Source: Blastomyces gilchristii SLH14081 (taxonomy: Eukaryota > Ascomycota > Eurotiomycetes > Onygenales > Ajellomycetaceae). From it: DNA of 64,000 nucleotides. The notes under the pieces were generated by a model, which saw nothing but the letters and a program-made list of their open reading frames with translations, ran no database searches and was not told the origin of the DNA. The stretch's first letter is position 1. Each line of letters opens with the position of its first letter. The position numbers and the translations under genes are program-made. Of the stretch, positions 37,624 through 50,489 are shown piece by piece. The stretch spans positions 5,205,927-5,269,926 of the forward strand of contig NW_003101681.1 of assembly GCF_000003855.2 (NCBI RefSeq). The letters run 5' to 3'.

Positions 37624-37636
37624 CTCTCTTCTCTCT
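37624..37636 (-). promoter_or_regulatory. Polypurine-tract-like primer site of Gypsy element 1
   Basis: On the minus strand this reads AGAGAGAAGAGAG and ends 2 bp from the LTR, the place where plus-strand DNA synthesis is primed in LTR retrotransposons. Confidence 0.6.
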
Positions 37637-39499
37637 AAGACTTTGTTCATGAAGCCTTTCACTGAGTGACTTCATAGTCAGCTCAGCACTGCAGTGATAC
37701 TCACTAAAAATTCTTCACATCTATAAAAAATCTCAGTGAGGAAAAATCTCTTATTATTACAAAGAAAAAAGAGTCTGTCACTTAGTTTCTTATTTCATGA
37801 GATTCTTTGTGATCTATAGATTCTTCTCTGACTATTATACAGATTCATCTCACATCTTTCATATAGAAGAGTTTCAGTTAACTCTTAATTATTTTCATAA
37901 GATTCTTATGTGATCATTACATAGATTCATCTTACAGATGAATCACTCTCTGTGAGATCACTCTTATCAAAGAGAAACATTCATAAGTTGATCTTTCATT
38001 CATTCTCACAAATCATTGCTCTTTGACACTGTAAAATTGTGAGGAATTTTTCATTCTTTCATTAACTCTGTAGAATTGTAGAATCAAGATATCTACAGTC
38101 TACAATCACTCTTTATAGTCATATAGAAAGATTCAGATCTGTAATTCACAATCACTCTTATTTATTAGAGTAATCTGACTGTTTCACAGAATCACTCACA
38201 GTGCAAACAAACCTCTCTAGAGTAGTATAAATATCTCAGATCTGTTCATGAAATCTTATCTTCTTTTCTCTTTTTCTATAACAGCTCTTATCTTTATAAA
38301 CTGTGAGTATTCTCATTCATCTGTAAAGTATTTTCACTCAGATAACAGAGAGAGAGTGTTTCTGACAATATCTGTATATTAATTCAAGAACTTCTCAAGA
38401 ATAAAAATTTTTTCAATTTCAACATCTTCACAAACAATGTCTGACTATTACTGAGCTTCTCATGAGTGTCTCTGTGACTTCTCTGATCACTTTTTACTGG
38501 CTGATGAAGCAGGGATGCTGCTGCTCACAACTGCATCTTCATCTCTCTCAGCCTCATCATCACACCTGATCTTCAGGCCAGCGGCTCATCTCATTCCTTC
38601 TTCAGACCAGCTTCTGGCTTCAAGCAGTGCAGTCTTCTTCTTTGCTGTAAGTCTTCTCATAAGTAATTTCTTACAGATTCTAGCTGACAGTTCTTATGAA
38701 GCTCTCAGTGTTGTCAGTGTCTTCTGCAGCTCTGCAGACCTATGATCACTCTCTTTCTGCTCACACAATCTCTGATCAGATATATGTAAATATGTCTAGA
38801 TTCTCTATCAATGATTCTCACACTGTGATGCATTTCTACAATCTCATTATCAATGAGAGATGAGTCTCTGAGTACTCACAAAATTCAGATAATCAAGACA
38901 ATATGAATGTCATGAATTTGTGATGAGAGTTGATCTGAGCAGATGAGCTCTCTCTTTACATCTTCATTGTTTTCAGACTGAATACTTCAGCATAACTGAG
39001 AGAGTGAACACAGCTTCATAAGAAATATCTGATTATACACACAGATAATCAGTCTTCAAGATTCTGCTACAACTGCATGCACTCTGATGTTCAGCTTCTC
39101 TGAAGTCTGTACATTTCTGACAGTCTTTATATTAAATGCAACAATTATCTGTATCACAGATATGATACTCTCTGCTTCTTTGAAGAGAGAAATTAATAGT
39201 TATGAGAGAATTGAGTATTACAGATGTTAATAATGTGAGTATGAGTTTTCTTTATTTTTTCTTTATTAATCTCTAAATTGTATTCACAGTTCTGTTTATT
39301 TTCTTATTTTTTAGCTTTAATGAGAATATATTTTCTTCTTCTCTTGTGTACACTGCAGACTGTTCATCTCAGTAGAAACTCATTATCTTATAGACTAGAA
39401 TTTGTAAATAATAGTATTAATATCTTTATTATAATCAGGTTCTTAGTGAAGATTACATTATTCTGACTTATCAGAATTTATAGTATGAAAGTCATGTCT

Positions 39500-42400
39500 C
39501 AGCTTCTACAGATGTCTTATCTGTCTGAATAGTTCTTAAGTGAACTCATTTATCTTGTCAGAATACTCTTGTCACTGAATCTTGAATCAGAGCTTATGAC
39601 CTCACTTCTCTGAGTTAATAATCTCTTTAATCTGATATTCTCTTTCACTCTCTAGTACTTTATAAACAGAGTAATGAGTCACAGAGTTCTCTTCTGAGAA
39701 TTTCTTATATTCATAGAGTAAAGAGATATGAAAAATATTGTATATCTGTAACTCAGATGACAGTTTTAATCTGTAGAACTGCAAGCTAACTTTCTTCATA
39801 ATCTTACAAGACTCTGTCTGTAAGAGATTCAGCTTCTTACTAGATCTTCATATGATAATATTTTCTAGACTCAGTCAGACTCTATCATCTTTCTTGAAAC
39901 TCTTTATAATATACTTAAAGTTATAGTATCTCTTCTGATACTCTTGAGTCTTTCTCAAGAATTCATGAGCTTTCTCTCAGATCTTCTGAATTCTCTCAGT
40001 CTGTTCACAGATATTATCACACTCTATAGTGTACTCTCACAGGTTTATCAAGATCATTTATGAATGAGTTTTAGTAAGCATCTCAAAGAGGGTTTTACCT
40101 ATGCTGACATGCTTTGAGTTGTTGTACATGAACTCTGTGAGTGATAATTAATATACTCAGTCATTCTGATTGTAATTGATAAAGCACTGCAGATACTGTT
40201 TCAATATACTCATCAGATGTTCTGTCTGATCATCTGTCTGTTGATGAAAAGCTGTACTTAGATCTCATGAGATCTTCAGTATAGTTATCAGGTCAGATCA
40301 GAACTCTTCTGTGAAAATTGATTCTCTATCTGAGATAATGTTCATAGACAATTCATGCAATCAGATCACATCACAGATGAAGATATAAGTTAAATTCTTT
40401 GACTTCAAGTTCTTACAGGTGAGTATAAAGTGTGTTATCTTGATAAAGTAATTCACTATCATCAGCACACTGTCAAAGCAGACATCATATATGTTCTTAC
40501 TTTCAGAGAGGCTCATAAGAGCATTCATTTCTAGCTGTTCTCAAGATTCTTATAAAATGAGTAGAGAAGTGAGTTCTTTATATGATCTGAATTACACTAC
40601 TCATAAACTCTGATAAACAGCACAAGAATTTACTATCTTCTTCACAAGTTCTCACATCTTCAGTCAGAAGTATTTTCTTATGAGTAACTCATGAGTTCTA
40701 GTATCTGTAAAATGATCTGCTAGAGAAGAGTCATGATACCTTTTAATGAGTTCTATACATAGAAACTTATTCACAGGCATATAAATCCAGCTCTCTCTTT
40801 GCAAGAGGCTATTTAAGTCTCTTCAATCCTTTATTTCTGCAGAGTTGGTCCCTGCTGTGAGCAGTTTCTAAATATACTAAGTATATTCATTCTTCAGTTG
40901 TAGTTCAGATAATCTGAATAGAAGATCTTATAAAGACTTATACTCTGTTTTCTCTTATATCAGGTCTTCTGCAGCACTTCTCAAAGCCTGCAAACTCTTC
41001 AGATTATAGATACTCTCTTCAAGAATTCTCACAGAGATTCTCAGAGTGTTAACTCTCAGTATTACAGAGAGTAGTTATACAGGCTTCTTCTCTCTCTTCT
41101 TCTTCTTCTCTCACAGAGAATTGAGAGACTCTTCAGTTAATCTCTTTACAATACTCAGTCTGAGCATTCTATGAAGCTTTTCTGTCTTCTCTAGTCTCTC
41201 TATGTCTGTCACTCTGATCTTCTTAACATAGTCTAGCCTGTAAGAGAGTTCATCTGCTGAGTTCTTAGTTTCCTTGATATATTCTATCTTGAATCAGAAC
41301 TCACTCAGTCTCTGAGCTCAGTGAACCTGCTGCTGTGAGAGTTTCTTGATTAAAGTAAACTGTTGTAAGCTGTTATAATCAGTTCTAATAGTAATCACTG
41401 TCATGAGGCTCTTAAAGTAGTGATATCAGTGATGAAAGGATTTCACTATCATAAGAAGCTTCTGATCATGAATATCATAGTTAATCTCTGCAGGTTGCAT
41501 CTTTTATGAGAAAAAGACCACTGAAACTCAGTTCTTATTTGACTGTAGTTACAAGACTATTTCTGAAATTATAAAGAAGAAGACATCTGTCTTCAATCTG
41601 ATTAAGAGTAAGAGATTAAAGTGAAACAGTATTACTGTATTTATAAATATCTGTTTCAATCTTGTAAAAACTCTGTGAGCTTCTGAAGTAAGAAAGTTCT
41701 TACAGTTCTCTCTTCTCAACAATCTTTTCATTCTCTGTTCACAGAATGACTTCTTCTTATTTTCATTCTTCAGCATGTCTGTAAGAATTAAGAAGATTCT
41801 CATAAATGCAAAGATAAACTGTCTATAGAAATTCACAAAGCTCAGAAAGATCTGAATCTCATGAATACTAGTTGACTTCAGTCATGATAGAATAGTCTCA
41901 ACTCACAAAGGTTTCATCTGAATATCATTCACAGTGATTACATATTCTAGGAAATTAATTCAGTAGACACTGAAGTTGCACTTTACAAGCTTAACATACA
42001 GTTCTGTCTCATCTAAGGCCTTTAACACACTTCACACATGCTCAGTGTGTTCTTTCTTCTTCATAAAGTACATCATCACATTATTCAGATATATTATCAT
42101 GAAGACATTCAGATATGTATAAAGTATTTTATTAATAAAAGACTGAAATGCTGCAGAGATATTAGTCAGATCAAAAGATATTACTAGATATTCAAACAAT
42201 CTCAGTGCAGTTCTAAAGACAGTCTTTCATTCATTCTCAGACTGTATTCACAGCTGTGTATATACATTGATCACATTCAGTTGTGTGAATATAACAGCTT
42301 CTGTGAGATGATTGATCACATTCTCAATCAGAGACAGGGAATAGCAGCTCTTTATTATCTTGAAGTTCAGGTCACAGTAGTCTACATACAATCTGAGATC

Positions 42401-43100
42401 TTTATTCTTCTTCTTCACAAATATCACAGAGGCTTCTGCAGAGGCCTGTGAAGATCAGATAAAGTCATTCTTCAGATTCTTCTTCACATAGGTTCACAAG
42501 ACCTCTGTTTTGTGATGAGAGAGCTTATAGATTGATTCTCAGAAGAGTTTCTACTCTTCTATCAAATCTATTATCAGATTCTTCTCACAGTGAGAAGAAA
42601 GCTTAGCTGCCTTAGCTGAGCTGAACATCTCTGTGAGATCTCAGTATTTCTCTGATATCTGAAGCTCAGTTTCCATGATCACAAGATTCTCAGACACTCA
42701 CAAAGTCATTATATAGATGAGCTTATCTCCTCTAATCAACTCTGCAGCATCAACTGCTTCTATCTTCATGAGTGAGTCTGTCAACACTGATCAGAAGTAT
42801 AAACCTGACTTATGAACAGCTATGTGTGAATTATGTCTTTGAAGTCATGCAAGTCTTAAATACATGTCATCTGTGATGTCTGTAACAATCACAGTTTTCA
42901 CAAATCTTCTCCAGATTTCAGAGAGATCTTGCAATTCAAAGATGACTCTTGTGAGTTTCTCAGCTCTCAGGTCTGAGTTCTCACACTCTGCTTGTTATAA
43001 GAGCAGGTTCTCAGTCTTCACCTTTCAGCTCATTCACTTCACAAGCTTTAGAGACATCACAGTGACCTGGGATCCTGAGTTCATCAATGCTTCTCATGCT
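39500..43100 (-). pseudogene. Gypsy element 1 pol remnant (RT, RNase H, integrase, chromodomain)
   Basis: Recognisable translated blocks: the RT active-site region at about 42080-42091 reads YLNN where the family has two Asp, followed by ..KKEHTEHV. The RT/RNase H junction is at 41549-41836 (NFYRQFIFAF, LTDMLK, ILFHFN). The integrase zinc-binding region is at about 40620-40760 (RYHDSSLADHFTDTRTHELL, then a Cys). The integrase end and start of the chromodomain are at 39602-39799 (NIFHISLLYEY, EYQIKEIINSEK). Many stops interrupt it. Confidence 0.85.
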
Positions 43101-43199
43101 TGCAGAGCAGCAGCACTGCAGCACAGTCTCTCTCTGTGAGCAAGCATTTTCATTAAGAGAGCAACAGATTCAGGTGTCAGCTTCAAGACTCTTAAGAAG

Positions 43200-44340
43200 G
43201 CTGTTACTGACTCTGTCTGCAACTTCTCAAATTTCTATTTTGATTTGTCTGAACAGTTTGTGCAGAGATGTCTTGATTTAGAACAGATGAAACAGAGTCT
43301 CTTTTTCTTAATCTCTCTGTTATACACTCTATTCACAGAAGCTTGTGAAGCTCTTTCTCTCTGCTCAGCAGTCAGATATGAATCTCTCTGTGTCTTGTCA
43401 TCTTTTTCTGATAAATCTGTCCTCTGTTGTTCTGGCCCTTGCAGAGCTGATTGATGATTCACTCTTCACAGGTCTGTGACTCTCACAGTGATCTGTAAGT
43501 GATGAATGAGAGTCATCAGTTTCTTCAGAGCTAAGAACTTAGAGTCTTGCTCAATGAGCTTATTCTGTATATCTTTATTCAGTCTCTTTATGAACATCAT
43601 CATTCAGGTCTTGTTTCAGAGCTCTGTTTTCACAGATCTCAATTCATATCACAATTTCATGAAGCACTGTGAGTAGTCTTCATCAGATTCCTCACCTCTT
43701 TTTCTAATATTGATGATCACAGCTCAGATGTTCTCTGTTCAACTCACAGAGTCTCTCAACTTATTCTCTAGATAGGTCTTGAGAACAGACTATCAGAATC
43801 TCTCATAATCATTCTCTAGATAATTCAGCCAGTCCTTGACTTCAGTGTAATAGAGGCCTGTTATTATGTAGATGACAGCTTCTTCATCTTTCATGTCACA
43901 CAGCTGGGCTTGTAAGTCAATTTCAAATGCAAACTCACAAAAGCTTTTATAGATTATGATTCAATAGATGACCTTAAGTGATTGTGACTTGAGAAAGTTT
44001 CTTTTCAGTTTGTGAGTGTCCCTGGAGATTATGTCTAGAGACTCAGTTTGAGAGTGTTTACAGATAGTAAGCATTTCTTATAGAAAAATAGCTTGATCTC
44101 ACAGAAGATGCTCAAGAATGTTCTTCACTGAGATTGATTTATTCATGAGTTCAGAGAGTTTCTCTGTCACAGATGCAGAGAATAATGTCTCATGAGTGAT
44201 TGATAAGTTCTCTGAGACTTCTTTCACAGAAGTTATTTCATAATTCAGGTGGCTGCTTCTGAGTGCCTGCAGTAGAGTTCACAGGGATTGAAGTATGCAA
44301 GTTTCTAGTTCTTTCAGTCATAATGAGCAGTTGCTGACTG
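43200..44340 (-). pseudogene. Gypsy element 1 gag remnant with CCHC zinc knuckle
   Basis: The knuckle at 43253-43294 is C-x2-C-x4-H-x4-C (CFICSKSRHLCTNC), intact, at the end of a Gln/Arg-rich stretch. The rest is broken by stops. It lies next to the 5' LTR, as Gag should. Confidence 0.78.
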
Positions 44341-44353
44341 ACTGAGCTTGAAA

Positions 44354-44610
44354 TGTAAGAATAAGTGCTCACAGGTGATTATTCAGGTGTTTGCAGCTTG
44401 ACATGATATATACTGTTAACTACTAGAAGTGTTTATAGTAGAAAGATAAATGTAGAGGTTAAATATATCATAGCATTCAAGCTGAGTTATGAATAGTATT
44501 CACAAATTCCAGTCTATATAGTTGTGTGTAGTCAAGGGCCGCTAGCCCTATTGGTTACGTGAGAGATAGGAATAGGGGTAAAGAATCCGCGAGGAGTGGG
44601 ATTTCTTACA
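44354..44610 (-). repeat. 5' LTR of Gypsy element 1
   Basis: 257 bp, bounded by TGTAAGAA and TTCTTACA and followed directly by the ATAAG duplication. Its outer ~60 bp keep CpGs and GG runs (AATCCGCGAGGAGTGGG), while its inner end is mutated. Confidence 0.93.
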
Positions 44611-46241
44611 ATAAGATTATAATTTTCACTTCTCAATTTAAATCATTTTTACTGCTTTAAATGACTTTAAATCTTATTTGAGTGTTATCAAAAAGTGTTA
44701 CTTTTTAAAAAATTAAAAATAGTCTAAAAAACCTTAAAATGTCTAAAAATAGTAACTTTATATCAAGAATGAGATTAAATGAGATTAAATGAAATTACTT
44801 TCTTATTTTTTTCAAGTCATGTTTTCATTTTAAGATCTGATATATAGTCACTTTGCATGTTTTTTTAATAACTAGTCTTAGTGAGATTCATACTAAGAAA
44901 TGTATAAGATCAGATTAAATGAGATTAAATATGAAATTTATAATCTCAGTAGTCAGTCTAGGTGTTATTAAATATTATTACTTTTCTAAACACAGATTAT
45001 AATTTATATAATTTTAATTATGAAAAAAATATAAATATAAAAAAAAAACAAAAAAAAATAAAATAAGAACAAGAAAAAATCACAATGAAAAAAAAAGAGA
45101 AAGAAAAAGAAAAAAATAAAAAAGAAAAATAAAAAAAATCAAGATTATAGAGTTATAATACTATTAAAATGCTCACTTTTCAGAGTCTTTATAATATTTA
45201 TTATTAACTGTGTATTTCTCACAGTGAGAGTAACACAGTTATAATAAGTTATTATCTTAATATTATCTAATAGATAATCAGTATATATCTGTATAAATGT
45301 GAATATTTAGAAAATATACACTTAAAAAGTGCGATCAGAATAAACTCTGCTGTCACTTAAATAGTATTAAAAGTAGAATACTGAAATCAATGATTTTCTT
45401 CATTGATTTCACAGATAAAATATGTAAAGATAATCTTAGAAAATATAAGATTCTCTGACTTTTAATAAAAACAGATCTTATAAAGAGACTTTATTTTCAT
45501 AATATCAGAGACTGAGTATTACTGAAAAGTATTACTTTTATACAATGTATATACACTTACTGTGATAATTTACTCTCTGTATATATAACTGAGAGTTGCA
45601 GCTTTCTCACACTGCACAGCTCTCTCTGAGATGCTGTTACTAGTTTGTAACTTATACAGTTTCTCAGTTTAGTATACACTGTGTATATACAGTTCTGTGT
45701 ACTGAGATCATGTTAATCATTATAATCTGATGTGATACTTGCTTTTCACAGATTATATTTCATTTGAGAAGAAGAGAGAGAAGACATAACTATTATTTTA
45801 TTAAAGAGAGATGAATAATTAGTAATATTAAATATAATTTAATTCTTCTGTATTTAAAATTTAATTAGTTTATACTCTTCAATTTAAGAGTTTCTAAGAG
45901 TGTTTTAATAGTTTTTATACTAGCTTGAGCTTAGTGATGAGTTGAAGAAGAAGAGAAAAGAGAGAAGAAAGAAATAAGAATAACTTATCTTTATAATATA
46001 AAAACAGAGAATTACTGTAATTATTCTCTCTAGTAATAAAGATCTGTTTTCTGCATGTATCTCTGATATAGATTATATAATAACTGTATACAAAGAATAT
46101 TAACAGTACATGTATTAAATGAAGATAATATTACTATATAATACTGTAGCTGTTTCTATACATCTCTGAAAGCTATTAATATTTTCTTTAAGTCTCTTTA
46201 TATTTGATAAGTTAGTAATATATTTCAATGCACTTCTTCTT

Positions 46242-46326
<85 letters not shown>

Positions 46327-46364
46327 CACTATCACTATTATTATTATTATTATTATTATTATTA

Positions 46365-46406
<42 letters not shown>

Positions 46407-48122
46407 TATTTCTAACTGTCTCTTCTATCTTCATCTCTCTTCAATACTTACTGAAATTAATTATGTTATTTCTCTTTAAATATTCTGTAGTTCTGCAGAC
46501 TATCAAGACATGTAAGCACTGTCACAGATTGAAGAGAGAGAAGAAGAAGACATTTAAGTGAGAAAAAACAGATTATAAAACATATTATAATATCTTGAAG
46601 AGACTCTGTAAAAGAGTAGAATAATAATAATTTTAAGTAACACTTCTGATAGATTTAGACTGAACTAAGTATAGAAATAATGCAGATAGCATCATCTGTA
46701 AGAGATTGAAAAAGAAGATAGTAAAGAGTCTTATATAGTAGTGATAAGATCAGAAGAAGTTCTGAGAATAATTTAAGATTAAAATGAAGAGAGAGAGAGA
46801 GAAGAAGAGTATTACTATAAATAAACAGTAATAGAAGAAGATTAAGAAGATGTTAAAGTAAGAGATAAAAAAGTCAAAACTAATAAGTTTTTTATTTATT
46901 AAAAGATAATGATTTTTAATAATACTTCTGTTCTCTAATTGATTAGCAGAAGCTGATAGAGAAGAAGAAAATTAAGATCTTATTCAGGTCTTAAATACAC
47001 TTCATAATTCAGAATATTAAGAAGATAGCTCTGCTCTCTGAGTATGTTAATCTGCTTATCACTGAAGTGAAACCTGAGACAGCAGACTAGAAAATGTAGA
47101 ATTTTGAAGCATAGATTAACTTAGCTGAAGAGAAGCAGTAGAAACTCCTCTCTGAAAAGATAGTGAAGAGAGATTTTAAGATAATTATTATCTTAGATGA
47201 GAAGAAGAAGAAGAAAAATAAGAATAAGAAGCAAATTATAAAGAATAATAAGAAGAATGAGAAAGAGAAGAAAGATAATAAGTAGAAAAAGTTTTTTTCT
47301 TTTTATATTAATTAGTTATAAGTTCATAATTATTAATAATTAAAATTGATTTTAAGTTTTCAAAAATTATTGTACAAGTTGTAATCAATGTCAGAAATAA
47401 TATATATATATATATTTAACTATCATAATTCACAAATCACTATAATGTATAAGTATTAATATTTTTTCAATATTAATATTTATAATATTAATATATTTTT
47501 AATAATATTATTTAATAATGTAATTTAATAACACTCTCTTTTACAATATTAATATATTTCAAGAAATATGATAGAGATTAATTAAGATTATTTATTTACT
47601 TTTATATATTGAGAATATTCAATCTGAGTTAGTACTAAAATTATAACTAAGTTAAGAAAGAAGATTATTTTCTCTTATAATAATTCTTCTTATATATATC
47701 AGTAATCAGTTATTATCTTTATTAAAAATAAATTATTATCTTTCTTAAATCTTTATTATATCTTCTGAATTTACTTCTTTTACTTCTTTAACTTCTATTA
47801 AAGATTCATAAACTCTTCAAGCTATTACTGTGAATTACAAAGTCTATATTATTTATAATTTAATACAGAATACTCTTTTTTAATTATAATAAATAATTAC
47901 TTCATTCTTCATATCTGATTTCAGATCATGAAATTTATGAAAAACTCAACACAAACATTGAGATGAACTATGAAATAATTATCAACAGATTATATTATAG
48001 ATTACTGAAGAGTTATCTCTCTGCTGTGATTCAGAAGAACGTACAACCGTCGGATAATAACACGGCTGCTTCCGAACTTGCTTACAAATGTAAAGAGGCC
48101 ATAGCGGCCACTAATTAATTTA
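44611..48122. other. Decayed AT-rich sequence without recognisable genes
   Basis: About 3.5 kb, the continuation of the sequence into which Gypsy element 1 inserted. It lies between the two copies of repeat X, so it may be the interior of an older element. Lys/Glu-rich frames full of stops occur at about 46550-47290, but I see no diagnostic motif. A long trinucleotide array sits at 46236-46412. Confidence 0.5.
46236..46412. repeat. (ATT)n microsatellite, about 177 bp
   Basis: Nearly pure ATT array with a few ATC interruptions. Frames through it give only Tyr, Ile or Leu runs and are not genes. Confidence 0.95.
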
Positions 48123-48200
48123 GTGTACATGTCACGCTCCCGGCCGCGCCAAGGCCCCGTTGCGGTTCCACACGGCTCATTGATCCCATGCAGATGATTT
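48035..48200. other. Unmutated GC-balanced patch inside the island
   Basis: CpG-containing sequence (for example GGTTGTACG-type and CCCGGCCGCGCC blocks) surrounded by CpG-free DNA. The right half (from about 48123) is the start of repeat X copy 2; the left half has no match elsewhere in the window. Confidence 0.7.
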
Positions 48201-48418
48201 CATCCTGTCTGAACTGGTTTCCAACCACTCTATGACATCATTCGGATATATCATAGAAAGATTCAATTGATGGATATAAGAACCTCACTTCTATATGAGG
48301 TCAGTAGATTACTCTTTCTTAATAGTGAGATGTCACTGAGGTATCACTCTGACTATTCTTACTCATAGAATGAAAGAAGAATATTCACTCATTATCTATA
48401 TAGAATAGCTAGATACTG
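48123..48418 (+). repeat. Repeat X (LTR-like), copy 2
   Basis: Direct match to 36588-36893, less mutated at its start. CpG and CpC positions here are CpA/TpG and TpC in copy 1, for example TTCCACACGG here against TTTCACACAC there. Confidence 0.6.
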
Positions 48419-48718
48419 ACTTCTGATTAAAGAAGTCAGTAATTTGTTTTTCTTCTACTGAAAGATATATAAGAGTTACTGTGTATTTTATATAATCTTC
48501 TTAATATACTAAGTATTATATCTGTAATATTCTCACAATAACTCTGTAGTCTACAAGCTCACTATTTAAGTAAGATAGTTAAGCTTACTTATACAGCTTC
48601 TTAAATAACTACTTCTATATAATACTACTAACTAGTCACTGCTTCAGTTCTGTTATATTACAATTTAAATTACTTAATCTAATTACAAGTTTGAATCAGT
48701 CAAGCTCTAACAGACTGA

Positions 48719-49411
48719 AATCAGCTAAAACTAGAACATGATTATTTCAAATTCTATATACAAAGATTTGATGATAGATTTAATTCAACAGAGTGCTCAT
48801 TCTGTAATACAAATGAGAATCCTGAGCATATTGTAATGCATTGTGCATTATACAATAGTCTCAGAGTCAAATTAAAGAAGAAGTATGATTTAAATCAATT
48901 AAATATAAGGTTCTTATTCTCAACTGAGACAGGACTTAAATACTTAATAGACTTTCTATCAGAAACTCAAGCAGCTACAAGAAAATGGCTCAACTCAGAA
49001 GTATCTGAATATGAAGAGATGGAAATTGATTAGATATAGTCTGTTAAAACAGTTATATACTATCTTTTAATAATTTTATTTTGTTATAATCTCTTGTTAC
49101 TGTACTTGTTTCTTTCTGTTCTTTTCTATTTATCTATTTAATGTGTCTATCTTTAAGACTATGTTCTCTTTTCCTTTGTCATAATATTTTCAAATGGTTT
49201 CAAAGTATTAATAGGTGTTGAAATACTGCAATTTGTAAACAGTTTTTGTATTCTGAGCTGGAATTTTCTGATTTTGCATATCTGAAATTGATAAGTGTAT
49301 AATAGTTGACTCTATAGATATAGGAAAAACCCTGAGAACTAAAGATTCTCAGGTAGATATCATAGTCTCTGACTGCATACATCTATAATTGAAGAATAAT
49401 AATAATAATAA
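48719..49411 (+). mobile_element. 5'-truncated LINE copy (3' end only)
   Basis: Matches the 3' end of the large LINE (revcomp of 55575-56157 and part of 57660-57780) and the tail of the composite insert. It ends in (TAA)n and is flanked by the 13-bp duplication TCTAACAGACTGA (48706-48718 and 49412-49424). It encodes the last part of ORF2 (EHIVMHCALYNSLRVKLKKKYDLNQLN..), the Cys/His end of a LINE reverse-transcriptase protein. This is a typical dead-on-arrival target-primed insertion. Confidence 0.88.
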
Positions 49412-49497
49412 TCTAACAGACTGATATAATTTCATACACTCATGCTGAGACTGATCTGATTTCATTCTCTGAGAGAAACTTCACATCATTCTCTAGA

Positions 49498-50450
49498 GTG
49501 TGTACATCTCTATCTCAGCAGAAATCTGAGATTTCTGAACTCACTGTATATTTTAACATGAGCTCTTCAACTGCTCTATCACTGCTGCAGTCTCTACACA
49601 CCTACATCTATCATGAGAATAGAGAGATTAAGATTGAAGATTCTCTGAGATATAAGAAAAACACATTGTCTGAATTTCACAGCTTTATCTGTACTCTTAA
49701 ATGAAAATTCCACCTTAACTCAAACCAGTATAATACTCATGAGATATAAGTAATATACACTGTCAACCTTCTTGAAGACATCTCTACAACTACTTGAACT
49801 ATTAAGAAGAGAGAGCTTGAGTGTATCAATACTATTATAACTTAAGAAGAATTTAAGAACTTTCTACTGAATCAAATTAAAGATCACTGCAATCACAGCT
49901 TCACAGCAGCACAGTGATTCAACTTATTATATCAATGAGATAATGAGAATTCTTCTGATTTCAATATAAGATTTGAAGAATATTGAGAGAAATTGACTGA
50001 TGATTTGAATTAATTAAAAACACAGCTTTATCTTATAAAGCTGACTTATAAGATGCAGATAATGATATTATAATATCAGAGTTTATCAATCAATTATACT
50101 GAGCTTGTCAACCTGGCTTCTCAGATCTATTTGAATAATTAATTCTCTGAGAAAAAGATTAATAAGATCTCTTCTAAGTAATTAATAATGAGATCTAAAC
50201 AGTGCTGTGACAGCTTCAATATGAAGAAAGTAAAGAAGAATTTCAAGTATTCTGATTCTTCACTCACTGTGAAGAAATATTAAAAAAGATTTGATAAAGA
50301 TCTCTATTTCAACTGCAGAGCTGATAAACACTATATCAGTAATTGTAACAAGCTGAAGAAGAGAAGAAACTGAGAAGATATCTTCTCAAAGTTAACTTCT
50401 CTTCTGATAAATATATCTGTAGAAGATAAAGAAGAGAAAGAAATGAAGAA
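49498..50450 (+). pseudogene. Gypsy element 2 gag remnant
   Basis: An open stretch at 49498-49704 (MCTSLSQQKSEISELTVYFN..) precedes a broken zinc knuckle near 50308-50350 (YFNCRADKHYISNC: C-x4-H-x4-C is kept and the first Cys position is Tyr). Stops interrupt the rest. Confidence 0.7.
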
Positions 50451-50489
50451 TTAATAATTCTCATATCTCTGAGTTCATGTTACAATCAC

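Larger units (their letters stand above)
37365..44610 (-). mobile_element. Complete Ty3/Gypsy LTR retrotransposon (7.25 kb), inactivated
   Basis: Two 257-bp direct repeats (37365-37621 and 44354-44610) are bounded by TGTAAGAA..TTCTTACA. The 5-bp duplication ATAAG lies immediately outside (37360-37364 and 44611-44615), so the insertion is intact end to end. Coding order on the minus strand is Gag with a CCHC knuckle, then RT, RNase H, integrase with zinc-binding site and a chromodomain-like end, the Ty3/Gypsy order. Stops throughout and a substituted RT active site make it non-functional. A purine tract (minus strand of 37624-37636) lies next to the 3' LTR, as expected for a polypurine primer. 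Confidence 0.93.

Noticed and set aside
46225..46479. Open frames of poly-Tyr and poly-Ile
   Set aside because: Translation of an (ATT)n microsatellite; no gene.
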